From Amyelois transitella (lineage: Eukaryota > Arthropoda > Insecta > Lepidoptera > Pyralidae): DNA of 64,000 nt. The DNA lies in NCBI RefSeq assembly GCF_032362555.1, contig NC_083512.1:8172001-8236000 (forward strand), in the 5' to 3' direction. This document shows, piece after piece, positions 36,563-48,500 of this stretch. Numbering within the stretch: the stretch's first letter is position 1; each line of letters starts with the position of its first letter. The notes beneath the pieces are model-generated. The model was not told the origin of the DNA and did not search any database. It saw nothing but the letters and a program-made list of their open reading frames with translations. The translations under genes and the position numbers were made by a program.

Positions 36563-39500
36563 ATGTGGACAACAAAGACATTTTTGACTAAAACAAAGCG
36601 CGGTAATATTTTAAAAGTGAGGTTATGTTTTGAGTATTTATTTGTTGCTTACAGTGTTTCTTAGGATCACATGAATTTTGTATGTTACTTACATTACAGA
36701 TTGTCAGAGAGCATTACCTTCGCGATGATTTGCTTTGTGGATCGGCTGCATGTAGTATTTGCCCTCACAAGGATGACGAATTTGTTTTGGACTCAACTCC
36801 AGAGTGTCACTGTGCTTTATTTGACTATCCACACTACTTGATCCTTGACACCAATGTGGTCCTCCACCAGATTGACGTTCTTGAGGAAGATGCCATTATA
36901 AATGTTATTATTTTACAAACCGTTCTAGAGGAAGTAAAACATCAAAATACTGCAATTTTCCAACGTCTTCTTGAAATTATTGGAAATAAGAAAAGAAAAT
37001 TTTATTCTTTTGTTAATGAACATCATAAGTAAGTATCGAAACCTTGCATTTAAGTTTGACCTCAATATTATTTTATGCATATAAAAAAAAATGTTATTCT
37101 TGGGAAACAGAGATACTTACGTGGAGCGGAAGCCAGGGGAAAAGGCCAATGATAGAAACGACAGGGCTATACGTAAAGCTGCTCAGTGGTATGCTTCTCA
37201 CATATCCGCAAACAATGTTGGTGGCCAGTTCCCAAGGATCATACTGCTTACAGATGACGAGAATAACAGAAAGATAGCTCAAGAAGAGGGGATTGTTTGC
37301 TGTTCTGGTAAAATATAGTATTTATTTATTATGTAAGAATTATATCATAGCTTAATATGTCTTATTTTCTTGTTATATCTGAATAAAGGCTTACATTATT
37401 ATGAATATCAGTTTTAGATTCCTATTTATTTATGTGGTATATTATAAAAATTTGCATTATTTAATTTACAGAATAAAATTCTATGCTTCTAATAATGGCT
37501 TTTTTCCTATGCAGATTGTAAAAGCCTATCAAGGGAACGGCTAATAAATAATTACATACATACATATGTCTATATCTATATTTCCCTTGCGGGGTAGACA
37601 GAGCCCAGTCTTGAAAAGACTGATATGCCACGTTCAGCCGTTTAGCTTAACGATGAAATTGAGATTCAAATAGTGACAAATAATTAGGTTTCTTATTTTA
37701 GGCAATGGGCTACCAACCTATCACTAGCCAAAATTCAATAAAATCATCGACTTGAATGTGGCTTTTCAGTCTTATTGAAAGGCTAACCCATAGGAGATGA
37801 TGGCACCTCTCAAAAAATTATGAATATATATTTTTATCTTCACAGTAAAAGACTACATTGAAAATGTGTCTGGTTTCCCTGGGCTTGTGGACAAGTTGTC
37901 GAAAAATGTGATACCAGAAAGCTGTTCCAAGGATGCCCTGTACCCTGCACATTTGACTCCCTCTCAGGTTCACACTGGCATTAGGAGTGGGAAGCTTCAC
38001 CAGGGGACTTTCCATGCATCCCGAGATAACTTTCTTGAAGGCACTGCCAATGTCAATGGATTTGAAAAACCAGTTAGTGTATATTTCTACATCATAATTT
38101 TTGCGATTTTCTATCCAAGAGCATAATCCAGCATGCTTTGTAATATAAAAAAATAAAAAAATACTTTATAAATTGCTGATCTCCTTGTGTTTTCTGGGTT
38201 AAGCAACCCATTACTATACATAGCTCCATACAGCTAAACAGACATACTGTCTCATGATTATTTCCAGTATAAAATTGTGACTCAAACATAAGGATCATTA
38301 AAAAAAAAACTTTAAGAATCAGATAATTTACAGATTTTACTCCAAGGCCACATAGGAATCAACCGTGCTGTGGATGGTGATATAGTGGCCATTGAACTGT
38401 TTCCTGAGGAAGATTGGAGGAGGCCCAGTGATATAGTCCTTGAGGACAAGGCTGAAGACCCTGGAGATCTCTTGGAAGAGGAATCTACGCTTTTGAATGT
38501 GATGAAACCTGTTGACAATAAAGATGATGAAATAACACCAACTGGAAAGGTGGTTGGAATTATAAGGAGGAAATGGAGACAGTATTGTGGCATTCTGATG
38601 CCCAGCAAGTTTCCAGGTGAGTTTTATAATGATCCCAACACATTTTTTTGGAAACTATGTGACTTGCTTAAAGTGTAAAAATAGGCTAGGCCTGCAGAGA
38701 CAAACATACAAGTTTAGATAAGCAACAATGTTTTCTCAAATAGTGGTTTGTTTAAAAATTATCATATATAAGTTTCTTGCCTTTGTTCTTCTTTCGTGCC
38801 GTGTGGTTCCCGGCACTATTACAAAAAAGAATAGGACCACTCCATCTCTTTCCCATGGATGTCGTAAAAGGCGACTAAGGGATAGGCTTATAAACTTAGG
38901 AATTCTCTTTTAGGCGATGGGCTGGCAGCCTGTCACTATTTGAATCTCGGTTCTGTCATTGGGCCAAATAGCTGAACGTGGCCATTCAGTCTTTTCAAGA
39001 CTGTTGGCTCTGTCTACCCCGCAAGGGATATAGACGTGACCATATGTATGTATGTATGTATGTATAAGTTTCTTCCTTGTGTGATTTTTCAAAAATTCTG
39101 TTCCATGTGACACTGATTAAATTGTTCTGATATTAATGCTTGTGTCATTGAATTGAGAGGCTCTATTAGAGATGATATGTATCCCTCACACCCTCTGTTT
39201 TATAATATTGTAGGTGCAACACGTCACTTGTTCACTCCGGCTGAGAAGCGTATCCCGCGCGTGCGCATCGAGAGTCGTCAGAGTGAGATCTTAGCGTCGC
39301 AGCGTATCCTTGTCGCGTTGGACTCATGGCCGAGGAATAGCCGATACCCGCTTGGACATTTTGTTCGGGCGTTGGGACCTATTGGTGAGTAACTGAGGGC
39401 TTGACTCCTCATCAGTCGTATGACTTATACTACTGCCTACATCCCATAAAGGTTAGTTACCTTAACTAAGTTACATTAAGGTTACCTTGACTAGTTGAAA

Positions 39501-42500
39501 TGGGAATGGGGCTGCGGCGTTTTTCAGAGATTGTGGCTAAGTCGATGGACAACTTACTATTACATATGTGCAAATACCTCTTTTAACAATGATCCATACT
39601 GATGCGGCCTTTCAATTTTAGTGAGAATGTTGGCCCTGTCTATCTGGTAAGGGATAAAGACGTGAAGGAACCTAACCTAGCTTGCATACATACATATTAT
39701 ATGTAAGTATATTACAAGCTGAATTAGTTAGCAGTAAAATATAATGCATATATTAAGGATCCCGCTACTGCCACCAGATTTTCACGAGGTCACATAAAAT
39801 ATTATAAATAAAATAAATGTTCTTAAAATACTCTTTTATTACAGGCGACAAAGATGCAGAAAACGAAGTAATATTGCTCGAGCACGACGTTCCACACGCG
39901 AGGTTCAGTGAAGCCGTGCTCGCTTGCCTGCCGCCCGATGACTGGACTATACCGCCTGAGGTAAGTACGCCACTCATAAATACTGACCCTCTTTTTCATT
40001 GAGTAGTGGCGCCGCGGCTTCATCCGTCGTAAATGTACCAACCGTATTCCTTTTTGCGCCGTGTGGTTCCCGGCAGTAATAGAAAAAAGAATAAGACCAC
40101 TCCATCTCTCTCCCATGAATGTCGTAAAATGGGCTAGCAACCTGTCACTATTTGAATTTCAATTCTATCTTAAAGCCAAATACTTTTGGCTCTGTCTACC
40201 CTGCAAGGGATAACGACGTGATTATATGTATGTATGTATTCCTTTTTGACGGTGAAATAATTGCGAAGCGATCCCTAACATGGTTTTAACATGGAAATTT
40301 AACTCTGTTTAGTTCCTGGAGGCTTGGTCATATCGAAAAAGAGAGGATTAATTAAATTTAGGCAATCGGTGCACAGTAAGCATAAGAATTCGCACTCATG
40401 TTCGTCAGTCAGAAAATAATCACTGTTACATATCTGCAGTTTCTATCTTTCTAATAATCAGGCACTTGAATATTTTTAATTAGGTATGGACTAACATTAT
40501 AGTGAAAATATTTCAGGAAATAAAGAAGCGTGTAGACCTCCGTTCTATCACGATTTGTTCCGTCGATCCACCTGGCTGTACAGATATTGACGACGCTTTA
40601 CACGCCCGGCCCCTACCAGGGACCACTTCAGACGGCCTCAAACGATACGAAGTGGGAGTGCATATCGCAGACGTGACGTATTTCGTGAGGCCCGATACCG
40701 CATTAGATAAGGAGGCCGCTTCGAGAAGTACTACCGTTTATTTGGTTGATAGAAGAATCGATATGGTGCCTGGTAAGTATTGCGAGTTTTATAATGAACT
40801 TAACCCTTAACTTCATTATAAAACTTAACTACTAAGCCCTTTTTCTGTATATTATGCTCTTTTTGAGCTACCGGATAATATACAGAAAAAGGGCATGCAT
40901 GTAACTCCTTAAAAGTATGGTCTATCTCCGTGCGAGATAGTTGTTAACGGCTTCGGCTGACATCGTTACATCGTTATCGGCCAAATGTTCGAAATATTAC
41001 CAAAATAACTATTCTCCTCTCTTAATTTGAGAAGGTTTTTTCTTGTCCACCTTTCAATAGAGCAAGATGTAACTGTAAGTATATTTGAAAATGTTTTACT
41101 TTCAGAACTTCTGAGTTCAAACCTGTGTTCTCTTCGTGGCGGAGAGGAGCGGCTAGCATTTTCCTGCGTCTGGGAGATAGACGAGAATGCTAACGTACTT
41201 GCTACGAAGTTCCATAAGAGTGTTATAAAGGTAAATATATTTTCATTCTTTTAGGAACTATCGTTTTATGTAATGATACATATTATTAATTTTTTTTATT
41301 GACTTTTTTAAGATACAAACTGTCATAGTAATATTATATTTAGGGCCCGCATGTGATGGGTATGACCAAGTGTGAACGATTCCATTGATCATGCTTAATG
41401 ATTTTTTTTCTGATAAATTTAAATGGATCTTCCAGTTTTTTTTGTGGTTGTTGGCTCTCTACCCATAAGAGATAAAAACGATTACATTTATTTATGTTTT
41501 TGTTATAGTCAAAAGCGGCTATGACATACGAAGAAGCGCAGATAGCAATCGACGACGAGTCCCGTAAGGACGACATCGCGAATTCGCTTCGAACGCTCAA
41601 TGCCCTCGCCAAGAAATTGAAGCGGAAGCGCTTGGACAACGGTGCGCTTTTGCTCGCTTCGCCTGAAATACGATTCCAGGTATTTCATGATTTAATACTA
41701 TGATGTCTTTTATTGTTCTTCATCTTAGATGCTTGTCTTTTATAGATCTATTTTGATCACCTAATTCACGCCAAGTAAACTTATGTGTAATGTATGAAAT
41801 TAGAAAATAAAGACGTAGATTAAATTGTCGAAACAGCGGTTTTTTAACAAAAATAAAAGATGCACTTTTTCTTAATGTTTTCAAAAACCAATAATTTGCA
41901 ATAAATGTAAATTATTTCTTGATCAAACAGATTATACAAAACCCTGTTATTACGACAACCGACCATCATTTTTTTGTTCTTTTTACCCAAAACTAATTCA
42001 GGTGGACTCCGAAACCCACGACCCTGTAGAAGTGCAAGCGAAGAAGATAATGGACACGAACTCTATGGTGGAAGAGTTCATGTTGTTGGCTAACGTGAGC
42101 GTGGCGGAGAAGCTTTGCCAAGAGTTCCCGCAGTGCGCGTTATTACGTCGCCATCCACCCCCTCCGCCGGCTAATTTCCACACTTTCCTGAAGGCTGCTA
42201 GGCAACAGGTAAGGTCATCGCACCCGCCCTGGCACCGTCATGCGCGACATTACATCGCATACTGAAATTAGTGACTTTCTCATAAAATCATTGTATGAGT
42301 ACCTGTATCAACCAAAAACTGAAGTAGTTCGTTAGTGACAAAGTTAATCAGTTTGCAATTGTCGGTATTGTTAAGCGGGGTATTATTAGCGCCTGTCTCG
42401 ATTGTATCCTTGGAAAAAGTTCATATTGTAGTGCTGTACAAATTTCTATAATGTTTTTTTTTCAGGGCTTCGAACTGGACGTGTCGACCAACAAATCGTT

Positions 42501-45500
42501 CTCCAAATCTCTAGACGAGGCGGTGATACCCGGGCGTCCGTTCTTCAACACGTTACTTCGTATAATGGCGACACGTTGTATGCAACAAGCCGTTTACTTT
42601 ACAAGTGGTACAAAAACTCAAGATGAATATTACCATTATGGACTTGCGTGCCCAATTTATACGCATTTCACGTCGCCAATAAGGAGGTTTGTATTGTTAT
42701 TAACTATATACATTATATACCTATTTTTATCAATTTTGAATAAATTAGTTGTTTGACAGATTTGAAAGAGTCTGAAAGTGGATTAAGGATGAATGAGTTA
42801 CTCGTCTAAAGTCAGCTCTATGCCGACGATCAGGTTATACTGGCGTCATCAGCGGAGGAGTTACAGGAGATGGTAAACTGTTTGCATGAAGCTTTAAAAG
42901 AGAAAGGAATGAAAGTGAACGTAAGTAAAACAAAAACACTGGTTTTTGAAATGGAGAAAGAAATGACAGCATGTAATATTTTGATTGGAGGAGAAAAAGT
43001 TGAGCAAGTGAAAGAGTTTGTATATCTAGGATCAAAGTTTACATCAGATGGCAAGTGTGATAGTGATATTGAAAGGAGAGTGAACGCGGGGAACATGGTG
43101 AATGGAGCTTTGCATGCCTTTATGAGCAGTCAGAAACTATCCAAAAAGGCTTGACTGGCTGTGCATAGGGGCGTGTTGGTCCCGACATTAATGTATGGGA
43201 GTGAAAGTTGGGTATGGCAAAAGAAGCACGAAAGCAGAATAAATGCAGTGGAGAGAAGATGTAGTTACAGGAATAGAAAAGGGTAAGTTGAGATGGTTCG
43301 GTCATGTGGAGAGGATGAATGAAAACAGGTTGACTAAGCAGATATACAAGGAGAGTGTGGAGGGAAAGGTCGGAGTGGGAAGACCTAGACGAACGTATCT
43401 TGATCAAATTAAGGACGTCCTGGTAAATTAAGGGTCAGGTCAAAAGTACCCGAAACCGCCGAGCTTGCATGAAGAGAGTTATGAATGTGGATGAAGCGAA
43501 GGAAATATGCAGAGTTCGTGGCAAGTGGAAAGAGGTAGTCTCTGCCTACCCCTCCGGGAAAGAGGCGTGATTTTATGTATGTATGTATGTACATACATAC
43601 ATACGATGTTTGATTTTGACACCGAATACCAAGAACAGACGCAGAAGATGTAACAGCAGATCCACTTACATTCTAAGTTTTTTATTTATTTTATGATTGA
43701 ATACTAAAATAATAGCCAATATAAATAAGAATAAATATAATGAAGACGTAAAATCTAACGCAGACAATAAAACATAAAATGATAATTTATTTTTATAAAA
43801 AACGATTTTTTGAACTTTACATAAAGAATAAAAAAAGAATTTTGTTTTTATAATTAATCATTATTATGTTTATTGAATTAATCATTCTCACATTAGACAT
43901 ATTACATTATTTTCAATTGAAAACTGCTTGTATCTCCGTAAAATTTCATTCAAATCTATAAATCTGTAACAGAGTAAACAAGTAAGCAAGCAAATATATA
44001 CAATTCTGTATTTTAAAGTTTTGCCAACGTAATTACGTTTAAAACATTTTTTACCAAATTTTACCGTATTTTACCGTAAAATACCAAAAATCACGTCGTA
44101 TATCGCCTTTTACCGAATTTTACCAGGGTAAAATTACCGATTTACATCCCTACCTACGATATGCTCGGAACGGATTTAACATAAGTACAGATTGATTGCT
44201 CAAAAATATTTTATTGCATCAACTATATTTTATTGTGATTTTTATTTTCATTAATTTACAGTTCTTGTAATAGGCATGGCGAATGATTTTGAAATCCTCT
44301 TCCGTAATGTGGATACATATTAACTATTTACTAAAAAACCTTTATTTCAGTAATAAAATAAAGTTTAGCAAATTTTAAAGCTATTTTTCAAATATTATTT
44401 GAATAGCGCACAAAAACAGTACGCAACTGTCATGGCGTCGGCTATGACGTCACGTTTAGGTAAACACGTCAATGTCATTGCATTGTTCAATTCAATTCAT
44501 ATGTGCATTGAAGGAAACAAACATATTTCGTGTGTTAAAAATGAATTCTAAAGTTTATAAGTGGTGTGCAGTACCTCAGTGCAAAAACACATCCATAAAA
44601 ACACCCAACAAGGTGTCTGTACATCTTCCAAACAAAAAAATAATGAGAGTTAAATGGTTAAAGCTCGCACGGCGAGACCCGAACGACGTAATCACGAATT
44701 CGCCACTTTCTTTCTGTGAGGACCACTTTGATGTGAGTATATTTATCATTATATTGATAGGTTTTAAACTCAAAATGTTTGTTTGACGTGAAAAAGTTCA
44801 CATATCCAGGCTATGAAAGTAATTGAGGTTATGTTTGTTTTGGTTTAGATTATCAACATCATCATTCTTACTATCAATTTTAATTATTTACTTTTCATTT
44901 TTCAGTTACCTAATGATATGGAAAATTACTTGCAATATCATGTGATGGGGTCCGTATCACAAGTACGTATGATACCAGGATGTATGCCCAAAAAATTTAT
45001 ATGCCAATCAGACAGGAAAACTCGAACATCTGAGACAACAGAGCGACCCTACATTGCTAAAAAACGAAAGATGATGATTCTTGAAGAGTGTGAAAGGAAA
45101 TTAGAAGAAAAAGATACAGTTACAAAACAGGTGCTTCGCGCTTCAAAAATAAACAATGATATTTGACAATGAGTTTTATTAGTATGACTAACCTATTTTC
45201 AATGTGATTTGACAAGTTCAAAGTAAAAATAACCTATGAAAATGAAAGTAAAATAAAATAAGCTCCTGATTTCAAAACGATTACAGGTTTTAAGTTGTAT
45301 TCAGTGTTAAATTTAAATTTACTTACAAGGAGGTTTTCACGTTTCTAAACTCAGACGAGCAAAATTCTTTATTATTTGCGAGGAAATCTCCCAACATCAT
45401 TATGTCAATCCTTGGCAAATTTGAGTCGTTTGCCTTAAGAAAGCCCAGTTCCATTGTTTTAGAGTCGAGTTAAGACGACAATTCACACTTATACTAATAA

Positions 45501-48500
45501 AAAGACAATCCAAATGCGATGCGTACTAAAGAAAAAGTCAGCTGAACTTACAATACAACAACAAAACAACAGTAGTGAGTGAAGTAAAGTTTGTTTACAT
45601 TACCGTGACGTCATGCGCTGTGATTGGTGTTTCGGTTAACATGGCCGATTGCAGTATTTTACCCTTTTATTTTGTTAAAAATATGCATAATTTGAATAAT
45701 TTCATTAAAACTGGATACTATATTAGAATCCTTTAGTTATTTTCTTTACGCAATCCATTCATCCACCGATTTTTTTAACCCTGTCGCCATGCCTATTGTG
45801 CTCATTTTGTAAATGTATGTATATAATTTGATAAAAAAAATTCTAACGTGGGTAAAAAATATGTTTTATTACAAAATTTTGTTTGATGATATTATTATAA
45901 AACAGATCGTATGACCAAAAGTAGTTTCAGTAAGTCATTATTTACAAACATTATTTCCATCTATACTAATATTATAAAGCTGAAGAGTTTGTTTTGTTTG
46001 TTTGTTTGTTTGTTTAAACGCGCTAATCTCAGAAACTACTGAACCGATTTGAATAATTCTTTCACTGTTAGATAGTCTATTTATCGAGGAAGGCTATAGG
46101 CTACATTTTATCCCGGATTTCCTACGGGAAACGTCAACAATGCAGGTGAAAGTTGAATGAGTCGGCCATCTGCGAGCTTTCCACGCGAACGCTGCGCAAA
46201 CCAACAAAGATATACTAAAACAATGTACTAAAGATTTGAAGTACTCATTTTTTGCCACAAAAAAGTCCGCGAGAGCATATATCTATCTCTTAAGGTTTAC
46301 TTACAATAACCACTTTTATGTTCATTTTTTAAGATTATTTTTTCATTATAAACATAAGTTATTTTGAAACCAATTTTCTTTAATTCAGTATTAATCCTTA
46401 TCCAAATAAATATGTTTATTACTTTCGGCTTTTCATGTAGACTAAAATTGCCATTTACAGTATATAAATCAGACGAATAGGTTTTGAGATATAGTCGTTA
46501 TAAGCAATTTGCAGCGAAACATTTAATACGGCGAACCAGCGTTCTTTCTAATACGCGTGACCGCCTGACCGCTGATTATGTCTATCTTTTAAGATTGTTG
46601 TTGATTATGAGTATTTAATTGTAAACACAAATGTCTTTGATATCACTTAATTTCAATGAACATCTTAGAAGATGTTACTATTTTAAAGTAAAGTAAAGTA
46701 TCAGCCTGTAAGATCCCACTACTGGGCAAAGGCCTCTCATCTCACTATATACGGTCTCCGTTCCGTCGCGGGTAATGATGTGGGCCAAGTCGTCGCCAAG
46801 TCGCATAACAATTAGCAGCTATAATAGATAAAGCCGAGGAGGATGTTTGCAAAAATAAATATGATGCCCAAAATAACTATTCCACGCGGACGAAGTCGCG
46901 GGCACAGCTAGTAGATGTATATAAGCCAATACCTTGGGCGAATTTTACTACATCCATGGGAAAAAGATTCGTAAACATCAGAAATTTATACATACATACT
47001 ATGTACCCCACAAGGGATATAGATGTGATTATATGTAGGTAGACAGTCTTGAAAATACTGATAGGCCACGTTCAGCTGTTTGGCTTACTAATAGAATTGA
47101 GATTTATATAAAGTGACAGGTTGCTACTCCGTCGCTTAAAAGAAGAATCTCAAGTTTCAAAGCCTATCCCTTAGTTGCCTTTTACGACATCCATGGGAAA
47201 GAGTTGGGAGTGGTCCTACTCTTTTTTCTATTGGTGCCGGGAACCACACGGCACAATAATCAGTAATTTATAGCTAGATAATATTTAGATACCTCTTTCA
47301 CATTAAACAATTTCCCAATCGATAACGCTTCGACACGAACGTTATGTATCGTCAGAAAATTGCACTAATTTATCACAAATTCATAAGGTCGTGCCGAATT
47401 TTATGTGCACGTAGCCAACCAAGTCACTGAGAGCGTCTCAATCCCGACGGTCACTGAACGAAGCCACTGTGATTGCAGTAGTCCTGCTGTTGCGGTCACA
47501 GGAGTGGCACAGGTGGAACTCCTGGCACGAGTGGCTCGGGCACGCCTTGTAGCATTCCTTGGTGGTAGTGATGATGATGCATCATGCCGTTCATCATCTG
47601 CTGGTGATGCAGCATGGTGGCGTGGTGCAGCTGGGCGTGCTGCAATGACGCGTGGTCACCTTTCTCCTTCATGACGACCTCCTCCCGTTTTTTGACCTGC
47701 TTTCGTTCCTTGGCCCGCCGATTTTGGAACCAGATTTTCACCTGTCTTTCAGAGAGGCCTAGGTTAACAGCGAGCTCAGCCTTTCTTCGAATGGTGATAT
47801 AGCGGCTGTAGTGGAACTCCTTCTCTAGTTCCAGTCTCTGGTGGTCGCTGTAAACCACCCGGTATTTGTCCTTCGTGCGCGTTTTACCTGGATTTGGTTG
47901 AGTTTGATAGTTAGGTTTTTTCATCCACTCATAAGTATGTATGTATGTTTAATAAATTTACGTCTGTAATGAAAATGCTGCTATATAGTAAAAGACTTAC
48001 AAGGATTTTTAAATAATGTCCGTTTGTTACCAGATACGCTGATGTGATAGTGCACCGCCTGCTGGCCGCATGCGTCGGCGCCGACGTGACGCACGCCAGC
48101 CTGCTGGACGGCCGGCGCGCGGACAGCACGTGCGACAACCTCAACTATCGCCACAGACAGGCGCAGTACGCCGGCCGTGCTTCCGTCGCTCTTAACACAC
48201 ATGTATGTCTTTATTTCTTTTCGTCTGTGTCACAATCAAACTTGAAGCAAATTTTTGGTATTTTAATTATTAATTGTCATAGAATTTTTATATTAACAGA
48301 AGTCCACATGCTTTACTTAGCCACACAATATTTACGCATACCCCACCGGAATAGGGGTGTGATTTTATGTATCTATGTATGTATAAGCCGCTTATAAAAT
48401 AATTTTTGTTTTACAGATTCTATTCAAGAACCGCGTGGAGATAGAATCAGCGGTTGTATTGTCGGTAAAACGGAACGCATTGCAAGTGCTCATACCAAAG

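Larger units (their letters stand above)
44269..45797. mobile_element. THAP-bearing TIR transposon, copy A (internally deleted)
   Basis: The outer ends are exact inverted repeats over AATAGGCATGGCGA. An inner inverted segment, ATGACGTCAC...GTAAAC, lies at 44444-44465 and 45593-45614. Between the inner segments sit a two-exon THAP gene on + and, on -, a 128-nt exon starting at 45454. The element is 1.53 kb and lies in Dis3 intron 12. A related 0.92-kb element is at 60392-61315. No clear target duplication is visible: eight flanking bases on each side (GTTCTTGT and GTGCTCAT) agree at five positions only. Superfamily is uncertain; P, Kolobok and others are known to use THAP domains. Confidence 0.75.

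Noticed and set aside
44261-45805. An 8-bp target duplication around THAP element A
   Set aside because: The flanks GTTCTTGT and GTGCTCAT agree at only five of eight positions, so the duplication cannot be claimed. The element boundaries rest on the inverted ends.
47405-47674. Plus-strand 89-codon frame over the homeobox ORF
   Set aside because: Antisense shadow of the caudal-type frame, whose homeodomain is unmistakable.
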